The position numbers and the translations under genes were made by a program. 64,000 nt of DNA from Thermodesulfobacteriaceae bacterium UBA6232 (GTDB lineage Bacteria > Desulfobacterota > Thermodesulfobacteria > Thermodesulfobacteriales > Thermodesulfobacteriaceae), in NCBI GenBank assembly GCA_002441555.1, contig DJWK01000036.1, forward strand, positions 1 through 64,000, in the 5' to 3' direction. Shown here piece after piece: positions 32,702 to 40,132 of this stretch. A model generated the notes under the pieces. The model saw nothing but the letters and a program-made list of their open reading frames with translations. It searched no databases and was not told the origin of the DNA. Position 1 is the stretch's first letter; every line of letters begins with the position of its first letter.

Positions 32702-34150
32702 TCACTCCTCCTCTGTTTTGCCTTTGGCCTCTTCCTCTATTTCTTCCGCTTTCTGCTTCTTGGGCTTGTGCCTCTCAAAAAGTGCATTAAAGGGCTCTTC
32801 ACCTTTAAAAAATTCTACATCAGTTATGCCTGAGAGATATGCCCCATACAAACGATCAAGTGCCTTTTCAATAAGTTCCTGCTCTTTCTCCCAATTTAGA
32901 AGTAGTTCCTGATTTCCTGCTTCCTTTTTAAGAACTATCTCTGTAAATTCAATTGCAGGAAACCATTCACTTGTATTGCGCTTCTCCTTGTCCTTCTTGT
33001 CGTGGCCAACTTCCACAAGACGCACTTTCTCGGTATAAGGGACATACCAATTGTCTCCTGCAGGCTTTACCACAATTACCCTACCTCTGAGTTCCTGATT
33101 TCCATCAGGCTTGAATCTCTGGCAGCGTCCTACCCTCTGTATGAGCGAGTCCATCGGGCACAACTCTGTGATGACCAGGGGAGCAGAGATGTTCAGCCCT
33201 GCTTCCGCAACTTGCGTGGTCACGAGGATCGCTGGGTCATGATTTGCGGTCTTGCCGAAAAGTTGAGATAGTTTATCTTCCACATTCTTCCGGTCATCTC
33301 TTGTGAAGCGGGAGTGGGATAGAATCACTTTTGGACCATCTTGATTTTGGAAGAAATTTTTTAGTTCATCATACACTCGGATCGCGCGATCTACAGTGTT
33401 GACAAAGACAATTACCTTCTGCGGTCCGTCAACATCTAAGCTCTTCCAGGCATTCCATCTCTCTATTACCAACTCAGCTAAGCTTTTCTCGTCTTTCTCG
33501 CCCCACACGAACTTATCGCTATCTTTTGTGCCCTCCAACTGCAAATATACCTTTCGCCAGCCATCCCGCTGTCCAATATCCTCTTGGGATGCTTCTATTT
33601 TAACCAGACCACAGAATTTTTGGAAGAACTCTATGACAGATGGGGGAAGCGTGGCTGTCATGACGCATGAGAGCAGTCCCCACCGTTTCCGCAGATAGAG
33701 TAAGGCAAATAAAAGCTGCAATCCTCTCTGAGGCGAAAGAAGGTGCACTTCGTCAAATATCGAATAACTCGTCAGCACAGCGCCTGCTGCTGCATGGCTC
33801 AAGTGAGACGCCCATGAAAGAGGAGCGCCGGCAAATGCTGTCAGACATTGGTCAATAGTCGTGATAATCGCCCGTTCTGAGAAGTACTCACTTTCGGGTT
33901 CATCACCATGATGAATCACTGGAATAACGCCGAGACTTTTACACTCATCTTCTACACCGCGAGAAAGTGCCCTAAGTGGTAAGGTATAGATAAGCCTAGT
34001 ACCTAAAAGGCCACATTGAGTTCGTGAGTTTACAAATGGCTGTAATGCAGCTCTGGTCTTGCCAAGTCCAGTTGGAGCAATAATAAGGATACTCTCTCCA
34101 CTGTTAAGAAGAAAATTTGCACATCTCTGAAAATCACGCAGATCACTCAT
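32702..34150 (-). CDS. Cas3' DExH helicase (set B)
   Basis: Superfamily 2 helicase without an HD domain. Walker A APTGLGKTRAAL near residue 26, FDEVHLLSP near residue 129, TATLPP, VFVNTVDRA, VTTQVAEAGLNIS and DSLIQRVGRCQR are all visible. 482 residues ending in an acidic tail. It starts 53 bases after the set A cas8 stop, with AGGAGTAG upstream. First gene of the inserted set. Helicase and nuclease as separate chains is typical of subtype I-A, but the helicase-then-HD order also recalls Cas3 proteins with a C-terminal HD domain. Confidence 0.9.
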   Translation of the reverse strand: MSDLRDFQRCANFLLNSGESILIIAPTGLGKTRAALQPFVNSRTQCGLLGTRLIYTLPLRALSRGVEDECKSLGVIPVIHHGDEPESEYFSERAIITTIDQCLTAFAGAPLSWASHLSHAAAGAVLTSYSIFDEVHLLSPQRGLQLLFALLYLRKRWGLLSCVMTATLPPSVIEFFQKFCGLVKIEASQEDIGQRDGWRKVYLQLEGTKDSDKFVWGEKDEKSLAELVIERWNAWKSLDVDGPQKVIVFVNTVDRAIRVYDELKNFFQNQDGPKVILSHSRFTRDDRKNVEDKLSQLFGKTANHDPAILVTTQVAEAGLNISAPLVITELCPMDSLIQRVGRCQRFKPDGNQELRGRVIVVKPAGDNWYVPYTEKVRLVEVGHDKKDKEKRNTSEWFPAIEFTEIVLKKEAGNQELLLNWEKEQELIEKALDRLYGAYLSGITDVEFFKGEEPFNALFERHKPKKQKAEEIEEEAKGKTEEE

Positions 34151-34202
34151 GTCCTTCTACTCCCTAAGGACCTTCCTCAATTGCAAATTTCCGTGAACGA
34201 TC

Positions 34203-35879
34203 TTACTCCTTAATAATCTCCTCGCCAAACATTCCTCTTGCTTGCTCAAAAAGGAAAGCGAGGAGGTAATCGCGAAGAAGCCAGAGCCTTTGGCGGTCTC
34301 CCAACGGTGCGAGGAAAACAAAATCGTTGAAACCCATCGCCCCTCTTTGCACAGCCGAAAGGTAAACCCCACGAATACGGTCACTTGAACGAGCTGTCTG
34401 AAGTTGCCCAACCCAGCGAGAGAGGTTCGGCAATTGCTCGCTTAGCCTTTCGCCTATGCTCTGAATGCGCTTAAGCGTCTCATCGGGAGTTAACTCAAAT
34501 GGTTCTTCAAGCCTCGGAAATTCTAAACCTTCTGCCTGACAATACTGCCACTCGTAAATCACCGCCAACAGGATATCTCGAACTTCACTTGCGGAAGCAT
34601 CCTCGTTTGGTGGCAGCAATGTGTAAAATTCATCGTGTTTCAACCAACCCTCACGGACATAGCGGAGCAAGATACCGTAAAGTTCGTTTGGTCTTGCGCT
34701 TCGAAACTCCATAATGCGTTTTTTGGCGTCATCGGATTTAGCAATCTCAACGCCCAAGCGCTCAAGGATGGCTAACTTACTCACTGGCATTTTTCGCACC
34801 TCCTTCAAATAGAGGCGATGCCCAACCCAACCACCCAAAAGTTTGGAGGTGTTATCATCCAGGCAATTTCCTAAGATGCGTTCCATGTTCACCAAACGCT
34901 GGGAGATTGACTGGACAAATCCAATTCGCTTCTTTTTTGCTTCATCTTGTAAATTTCCTGGTACTTGCAAAATTTCTTGCCAAAATCTCCGAAAAGCACT
35001 TGGAGACAAGATTTGCAAGCGAGCAAAGAAGATAAGCAACTCATTCGGCACAGGTATTGCGCTAATGTAACCACCCCTGTTGTCGTTTGAAAAGATGTAA
35101 GCCGTTGTAGGTAAAGGAAACTCATAAACCTGACGAAGTTCATCTGCAAATTTCTCCAGCAATTCGCAAAGCAAATAAAGCACTGTCCCAGCATCCCCTG
35201 CTGTTTCCCAGCGGCTGAAAAAGTCAAGGGCTTCATTGTGGGCAATGAGTCCGTTGAAATGTTGCCAGCCGTATTGATCGGCAATTTTCGCTGCAACGGG
35301 CAAGGCATGGGTATGAAGAAACCAAAGTCTGTTGTGAACACCCGTCCTTAAGACAGCCATAAGCAAAAAGCGAGTCGCTAAAGCACATATTCCACAAAGC
35401 CTCACCCCGTAAGCAAAGGCGGGATAAAAATTGACGATGCCTTCAAGCAGAGGCATCTTGTCCTTACGGACAGTAACCATTGCTTTTGTTGGTCGCAGTT
35501 CACCACAGGCATGACAGATTCCAGCGTTATCTTCGTTTTCTAAGCAAAGGATTGCTCTTTGCAAGTCCGCTTGAATAGCAGCCTTAAACTTCTTACGCAC
35601 ATTTTCCGCTTTCTCTTCTTGCGTTTTTCCTTTCCAATTTGAGGGGTTCACTAACTCGCTGTTTGGAAAAACTTGCGACATGGCACCCCGAACGAAAGCC
35701 TTATCTACCCCAATTCCCATTGCTTGATCACTGAGTAATATCCGTTCAAGTTCATTAACGGCTATTCTCAAATGATGTGGTGTTAAGTCAGGAATCTTCT
35801 CAACTTTTGTTAAAGCAGCTATACCTGCAAGCCCTGCATCCACAAATGGATGCCCTGTCCAGTTTATTTTTCCCATCAT
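34203..35879 (-). CDS. cas8: Cas8a1/Cst1-type Cascade large subunit (set A)
   Basis: Large subunit that recognises the PAM. The N terminus TGHPFVDAGLAGIAAL is the Cst1/Myxan-Tneap Cas8 start. A zinc-finger-like pair of Cys motifs (CHACG near residue 127 and CGIC near residue 165) is characteristic of this family. About 558 residues. Start ATG at 35879 or 35876 overlaps the cas6 stop (ATGA), so translation is probably coupled. In standard I-B operons cas7 would follow; here the second interference set intervenes. G+C rises across this boundary relative to cas6. Confidence 0.88.
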   Translation of the reverse strand: MMGKINWTGHPFVDAGLAGIAALTKVEKIPDLTPHHLRIAVNELERILLSDQAMGIGVDKAFVRGAMSQVFPNSELVNPSNWKGKTQEEKAENVRKKFKAAIQADLQRAILCLENEDNAGICHACGELRPTKAMVTVRKDKMPLLEGIVNFYPAFAYGVRLCGICALATRFLLMAVLRTGVHNRLWFLHTHALPVAAKIADQYGWQHFNGLIAHNEALDFFSRWETAGDAGTVLYLLCELLEKFADELRQVYEFPLPTTAYIFSNDNRGGYISAIPVPNELLIFFARLQILSPSAFRRFWQEILQVPGNLQDEAKKKRIGFVQSISQRLVNMERILGNCLDDNTSKLLGGWVGHRLYLKEVRKMPVSKLAILERLGVEIAKSDDAKKRIMEFRSARPNELYGILLRYVREGWLKHDEFYTLLPPNEDASASEVRDILLAVIYEWQYCQAEGLEFPRLEEPFELTPDETLKRIQSIGERLSEQLPNLSRWVGQLQTARSSDRIRGVYLSAVQRGAMGFNDFVFLAPLGDRQRLWLLRDYLLAFLFEQARGMFGEEIIKE

Positions 35880-36625
35880 CCCTCCCAAAGTTCAATGCAG
35901 CCAAAACCTTGGCTGTTTTTGGCACCAAGGCCACAGGTAAAGGCAATCTCAAAAAGTTCTTTCGGTAAAGAAAGCTCAAAAATTCCATCCCAGGCTTTGA
36001 TGACCGTGTTTTTATACAATATAACCCTCTGATTCCTCGTCCCAACTCTAAAGGGTTTAACTGCCCCCTTAAACTCTCCCTTATTGCCAAGGGCTCTCAA
36101 TTTTTTGTTAAGGTTATCTATTATCAAATCCTCAAATTCTCTTTCAAAGGGGCTGTAAAAATAGGTTTTCTTCTTACCCTGAGGAGTTTTTAAAGTGCTG
36201 TAAACCGTTATAGGAGAGAGAGTTTTAACAAAAACTTTTTCCTGATAATTAGGAAGGGCTAAAACCTCAACAGCCTGCAAAAGGGCTTTTTCCTCTCCAA
36301 AAGTTATAAACTCACTCATAAGAATACTTTGTGCAAGGGATTGGATAAATTCCTTAACAGGGGAGGCAACAACCAAAGCTAAGTCTCCAGAAAAATGAAT
36401 CTTTCCATTATTAAAACGAGGTCTTTGTGAAGATAAAAGCCTTGAAAAGGTGAAGAGTTTAAATTTTCTTTTGGTCTTTGGGTCTTCAAAACCGAAATCG
36501 TGAATTTTTGCAGAAAGTCCTTTCTCTAAACTTCTGTAAATAAGGCCCTGCAAGATTTCATTGTATTGAATAGGAAGAATTATCCCATCTTTATTTAGAG
36601 GACTTAATTTTATTTTCAGCCTCAT
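35876..36625 (-). CDS. cas6: CRISPR RNA-processing endonuclease Cas6
   Basis: Cuts pre-crRNA within each repeat. The 249-residue protein has the double RAMP fold pattern: N-terminal MRLKIKL and LQGLIYRSL, central SPITVYSTL, and the C-terminal Gly-rich loop GLGAKNSQGFGCIEL that is the Cas6 signature. A possible catalytic His is in KIHDFGF near residue 41. It is the first cas gene and AT-rich like the adaptation genes. As the only Cas6 it must serve both effector sets if both use this array. Confidence 0.93.
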   Translation of the reverse strand: MRLKIKLSPLNKDGIILPIQYNEILQGLIYRSLEKGLSAKIHDFGFEDPKTKRKFKLFTFSRLLSSQRPRFNNGKIHFSGDLALVVASPVKEFIQSLAQSILMSEFITFGEEKALLQAVEVLALPNYQEKVFVKTLSPITVYSTLKTPQGKKKTYFYSPFEREFEDLIIDNLNKKLRALGNKGEFKGAVKPFRVGTRNQRVILYKNTVIKAWDGIFELSLPKELFEIAFTCGLGAKNSQGFGCIELWEG

Positions 36626-36658
36626 CTATAGACTTAATAGAAGAAAATATTTTTTTTG

Positions 36659-37126
36659 TCAAGGCTGAAAATTATTATATCTATTTATAAAATTCTTGAT
36701 TTTTTCTTCTATTTTAATTAACAGTGAGTATTTATTCTTTTCCCATTCGCTTTTTTTGATAAAAATAAGATCTACATCTTTACACCTTTTTGTGGCAAGA
36801 TTTTTGTAATACTCTCCATAGGGTTTTTCTCTCCAACCACCATAGGTAATTATCATGAAAAGTTTTTCAAAAGCTGTATGTTTTAAAAAGTATGTGACAG
36901 GAGGACAATTAAAGGTCCATTTGGGAAAAATAAGAATTCCGTAAGAGTTTTCTTGGGGCTCAAAATAAGCTTTTAAGCTAAAATGAGGAATAAAAGAAAA
37001 TAGAAGCCAGATTGGATACGGAAAAGAATAGCTTTTAATTTCCTTGGGAACTATTTTAAGCTCCCTTGCTAAAGCTAAGGCAATACTTTTGGAAGTTCCC
37101 GTGTAAGAGAAGTAATAGAGATCCAC
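36659..37126 (-). CDS. Flavodoxin-like protein
   Basis: A 155-residue protein with an N-terminal FMN phosphate-binding loop (YFSYTGTSKSIALAL) like flavodoxins, and a middle loop MIITYGGWREKPYG that could contact the isoalloxazine ring. The C-terminal half is less typical. Probably an electron carrier or a flavodoxin-domain protein of unknown partner. Start is GTG at 37126 without a clear ribosome site. It lies between the CRISPR locus and the peroxiredoxin gene, separated from the latter by a strong terminator. Confidence 0.65.
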   Translation of the reverse strand: MDLYYFSYTGTSKSIALALARELKIVPKEIKSYSFPYPIWLLFSFIPHFSLKAYFEPQENSYGILIFPKWTFNCPPVTYFLKHTAFEKLFMIITYGGWREKPYGEYYKNLATKRCKDVDLIFIKKSEWEKNKYSLLIKIEEKIKNFINRYNNFQP

Positions 37127-37140
37127 GAGAAGATTTTACT

Positions 37141-37170
37141 AAAAAAAAAGAAGGGGGCAAGGCCCCCCTT
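37141..37170 (-). terminator. Rho-independent terminator of the peroxiredoxin gene
   Basis: Read on the minus strand: stem AAGGGGG / CCCCCTT with a short loop, directly followed by C and nine T. It lies 14 bases past the peroxiredoxin stop. Confidence 0.88.
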
Positions 37171-37184
37171 AAGAAGTTAAAAAA

Positions 37185-37784
37185 TTATTTTTTATAAACT
37201 TCGTAAACTTTTCCTGCAAGCTCAATACCAGGCTGTAAGGTGGGTTTTCCAGGTTCCCATTTGGCTGGGCAGACCTCTTTTCCACCAGTTGCCCTTACAT
37301 GCTGGAAGGCCTTTAATTTTCTCAGCAACTCGTCTGCATTTCTTCCAACTGGGGCATTGTTTATCTCAACGGACTGGAGAACTCCATCAGGATCAATGAT
37401 AAAAGTGCCTCTTAAATCAAGACCAAGGCCTTCATCATAGACTCCGTAGAGCTGACCAATTTTTCCGCCAAGATCTGAAGCAAGAGGATAGGGAACTCCT
37501 CCCTCAATCATTTTAGATAGTTCAATTTCCTGCCAGACTTTGTGAACAAATACAGTGTCAATGCTGATCCCAATAACTTCGGTGTTAAGATTTTTGAATT
37601 CATTATACTTCTCTGCAACATCTACAAGCTCTGTGGGACATACAAAGGTAAAATCTGCGGGATAAAAAAGGAGAATCACCCATTTCCCCTTGTAATCAGA
37701 AAGTTTAATTTTTTTGATCTCACCATTGGGGAAATAGGCATCCGTCTCAAAATCTGGCGCTGGTCCACCAACTTTTGTGCACAT
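37185..37784 (-). CDS. 2-Cys peroxiredoxin (AhpC/Prx1 type)
   Basis: Thiol peroxidase that reduces H2O2 and organic peroxides in the cytoplasm. The peroxidatic Cys lies in FYPADFTFVCPTE near residue 50; the resolving Cys in GKEVCPAKW near residue 170. RGTFIIDPDG is conserved. 199 residues, full length. ATG at 37784 has AAAGGAGGTGG upstream. A monocistronic unit: own promoter at 37818-37845 and own terminator. Expected role in oxygen protection of an anaerobe. Confidence 0.94.
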   Translation of the reverse strand: MCTKVGGPAPDFETDAYFPNGEIKKIKLSDYKGKWVILLFYPADFTFVCPTELVDVAEKYNEFKNLNTEVIGISIDTVFVHKVWQEIELSKMIEGGVPYPLASDLGGKIGQLYGVYDEGLGLDLRGTFIIDPDGVLQSVEINNAPVGRNADELLRKLKAFQHVRATGGKEVCPAKWEPGKPTLQPGIELAGKVYEVYKK

Positions 37785-37817
37785 AGTTCCACCTCCTTTA
37801 GAATTATTTTTTTCTTA

Positions 37818-37845
37818 TATTTAATCTAAAAGTTGATTTTGTCAA
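37818..37845 (-). promoter_or_regulatory. Promoter of the peroxiredoxin gene
   Basis: On the minus strand TTGACA at 37845-37840 and TAAATA at 37823-37818, spacer 16. The -35 overlaps the stop codon of the upstream glycosyltransferase gene. Confidence 0.55.
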
Positions 37846-38477
37846 GTCATATTTGTTATATTTAAATATTTTTGCCAATCCTCTAAAGTATCTATATCAA
37901 AAAGTTGAGGCAAAATATAAAATTTATTAAAAGATAACCTTTTTACAGCTTTATCAAAAAGTTTTGATGTTTCAAAGGGTAAATTATCAAATAAAAGAAA
38001 GAGTCTTTCTTTGAAAGATTCATTAAATCCAAGTAAAACATAGCCTCCATCCTGAGAGGGTCCGATAACTACAGAATATTTCTCAAGCCTTTGGAAAGCC
38101 TCATGGAGATACTCAACAGAAACTAAAGGGCAATCAGACCCTATAAAAACAACTCTTTTAAATTCCAAATTTAAAAGAACCTCCCCTGCCCTTTTAAGCC
38201 TTTCTCCAAGAGTTTTTCCCTCTTGAGGTATAAATCTCCAGCCCATTTTGAAGTTAAAAAATTTTTTAATTTGGTTTAAGTGGTCCCCTTCATAAAAACC
38301 GAACAGCTTTACAGGCCTGAAAAAGGTGAACTCTTCTGCGGTTTTAACAGTGGTTTTCAATAAATATTGATAAATATTTAGCGCCTCTTCTTTTCCTATT
38401 TTTTTGGCAATTCTTGTTTTCACTTTCCCTAATTCGGGAATTTTAAAAAAGAGAGAGAGGACTTCTAAATTTTCCAT
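37842..38477 (-). CDS. TIGR04282-type glycosyltransferase (arsenosugar-cluster type)
   Basis: GT-A-like sugar-nucleotide enzyme of the CofC-like TIGR04282 family, which recurs beside arsenosugar genes. Seen: KIPELGKVKTRIAKKIG at the N terminus (phosphate-binding), IGSDCPLV near residue 113 and GPSQDGGYVLLGF near residue 140, then FDIDTLEDW near the end. 211 residues. It overlaps the next gene upstream by 13 bases, as in an operon. The role in making an arsenic-bearing sugar is inferred from the neighbours ArsM-ArsS and the second glycosyltransferase. Confidence 0.83.
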   Translation of the reverse strand: MENLEVLSLFFKIPELGKVKTRIAKKIGKEEALNIYQYLLKTTVKTAEEFTFFRPVKLFGFYEGDHLNQIKKFFNFKMGWRFIPQEGKTLGERLKRAGEVLLNLEFKRVVFIGSDCPLVSVEYLHEAFQRLEKYSVVIGPSQDGGYVLLGFNESFKERLFLLFDNLPFETSKLFDKAVKRLSFNKFYILPQLFDIDTLEDWQKYLNITNMT

Positions 38478-40132
38478 TTTTTTGAGAGATACTTAAGAAA
38501 AAGAGTTAATGTGGTAAGAAAGAGCAAAACCACAATAAGAGGCAGGATTTTTCCTTCAAAGAGGATACCTTTTAGGGAATAGCCAAGGCCAGTATAAGCA
38601 AAACCAGCAGGAGCCATAAAAACAAAAGTGCAGAATACATAGGTTTTTAAATCAATAGAGGTTAAGCCAAAAAGATAGTTAACCACAGGAAAGGGGAAAA
38701 GAGGAAAAAGTCTTACAAAAGCCACTGCCTTCCAGCCGTGCTTTTTGTTTATTTCCTCAAAATATTTCCATTTTTCATACCCCAGGCGGAACTTAAGAGT
38801 GTCTCTAAAAAAATATCTTGCAAGCTGAAAGGAAAGGGTTGCTCCAAGGGTAGCACCGGTTAATGCGAGAATTCCACCCAAGATAGGTCCCCAAAGAAAG
38901 CCAGCAAGCATTGTTAAGGCAAGGCTTGAAATAAAAAAACTTGGAGCAAGAGTGTAAAGAAGTAAATAGACTGGGATAGCTAAAGGATGGCCTGACAATT
39001 TTTGTAATTGCTTAGTAAGAATTGCTGGATTTAAAAAGCCCTTCCATTGAAAATAGAAACTTAAAAAAATAAGACCTAAAAAAGTAAGAAAAAGAAGAGT
39101 TTTAGTTTTGAAAAGCTTTCTTTCCAAGGAAAGATTTAAACGATTCAACCATTTGGTTTTTGAAGAAACCTTCTTTTCAAAGGGTTTTATTCCTTTTAAA
39201 GTTTCAAGAAGATGTAAGGCCTTGGTTCCTTTACCTACAAAACGATTTTTACAGCCAAAACAAAAGGTTATAATAGAATTCTCTTTAGCTTTATCAATTG
39301 TTTTTTTTAGAAAGGCTTGAGAAAGTTCTTCATTTATATAGGCCCCTCCCCCTGCCCCACAGCAAGAGGGAATTTTTAGAATTTTGGGGACTTTTTTTCC
39401 AAATTTCTGAAGGATTTTTTCTTTAAGCTCACTTTCTTTAAAGGCAGGACAGGGTAAATGCAAAAATGAACTATAAGGAATATTTTCAAAAAGAGGCTCC
39501 GGAAGGACTTCAAAAATGTGTTTTACAACGAGATTCTCTGAATATCTTTTAAAAATCTTATAACAATTAGTGCATCCAAGGATAACCTCTTTTATACCAT
39601 AATGGAAAAACCTAAGATTTAAATTTTCCCATGCCCTTTCTACCTCCACTTTTGCTCCAATCTGATAAAGAGGATCGAGACAACAATCAAGAACGAGTCC
39701 AACTCTTTTTTCAGAATCTTTATTTAAAATTTTCAATATCTTCTTGATTAAATGAGGATAGGTTCCCCAAAAACTGCAACCAGGCCAGAAGACCCTTACA
39801 GCTCTTTCCCAGTGAGAAAAAGGGAAGGCATGAATACGACTGGTAAAGGAAAGGGCGCTACTTTTCAGTTTTTGTCCAAGGGACAAGCCTTCATTTAATA
39901 ATTGAATCTTAAGGCAATAAAGGGCCTCTGCCGGGTCAAGACCTTCCTTACAAAGATAAGTGCAAGCTGAACAATTTGTGCAAAAAAAGACCTCTTCTTT
40001 TTTATTAAGAATTATCTCCTTGGGTAGTCCATATTTTTCAAGAAAAGGGCAGGCTCTTTGGCAGATGCCGCATTCTGTGCACTTATGTAAGAGATCCAAA
40101 ACAGCTTGTTCCATAAAGGGCTGTGCAGGCAT
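38465..40132 (-). CDS. Fe-S (Fe-S/CCG-domain) protein fused to a TVP38/VTT membrane domain
   Basis: An unusual fusion of about 555 residues. The N-terminal part is a ferredoxin-like/HdrD-type module: CTECGICQRACP near residue 18 and CTNCSACTYLC near residue 51 for two [4Fe-4S] clusters, then two CCG-type regions (CCLDPLY and PSCCGAGGG). From about residue 340 it becomes a multi-span membrane protein of the VTT/TVP38 (SNARE-associated) family with AGFLWGP, GATLGATLSFQLARYFF and RLFPLFPFPVVNYLFG. Start ATG 40132 is chosen for GGAGA upstream. It may be a membrane redox enzyme acting on a lipid or arsenic species; function is unknown. Confidence 0.82.
   Translation of the reverse strand: MPAQPFMEQAVLDLLHKCTECGICQRACPFLEKYGLPKEIILNKKEEVFFCTNCSACTYLCKEGLDPAEALYCLKIQLLNEGLSLGQKLKSSALSFTSRIHAFPFSHWERAVRVFWPGCSFWGTYPHLIKKILKILNKDSEKRVGLVLDCCLDPLYQIGAKVEVERAWENLNLRFFHYGIKEVILGCTNCYKIFKRYSENLVVKHIFEVLPEPLFENIPYSSFLHLPCPAFKESELKEKILQKFGKKVPKILKIPSCCGAGGGAYINEELSQAFLKKTIDKAKENSIITFCFGCKNRFVGKGTKALHLLETLKGIKPFEKKVSSKTKWLNRLNLSLERKLFKTKTLLFLTFLGLIFLSFYFQWKGFLNPAILTKQLQKLSGHPLAIPVYLLLYTLAPSFFISSLALTMLAGFLWGPILGGILALTGATLGATLSFQLARYFFRDTLKFRLGYEKWKYFEEINKKHGWKAVAFVRLFPLFPFPVVNYLFGLTSIDLKTYVFCTFVFMAPAGFAYTGLGYSLKGILFEGKILPLIVVLLFLTTLTLFLKYLSKKWKI

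Noticed and set aside
34157..34411. 84-residue minus-strand frame at the end of set-A cas8
   Set aside because: It lies wholly within cas8 in another frame except for the last bases; no motif or separate ribosome site supports it.
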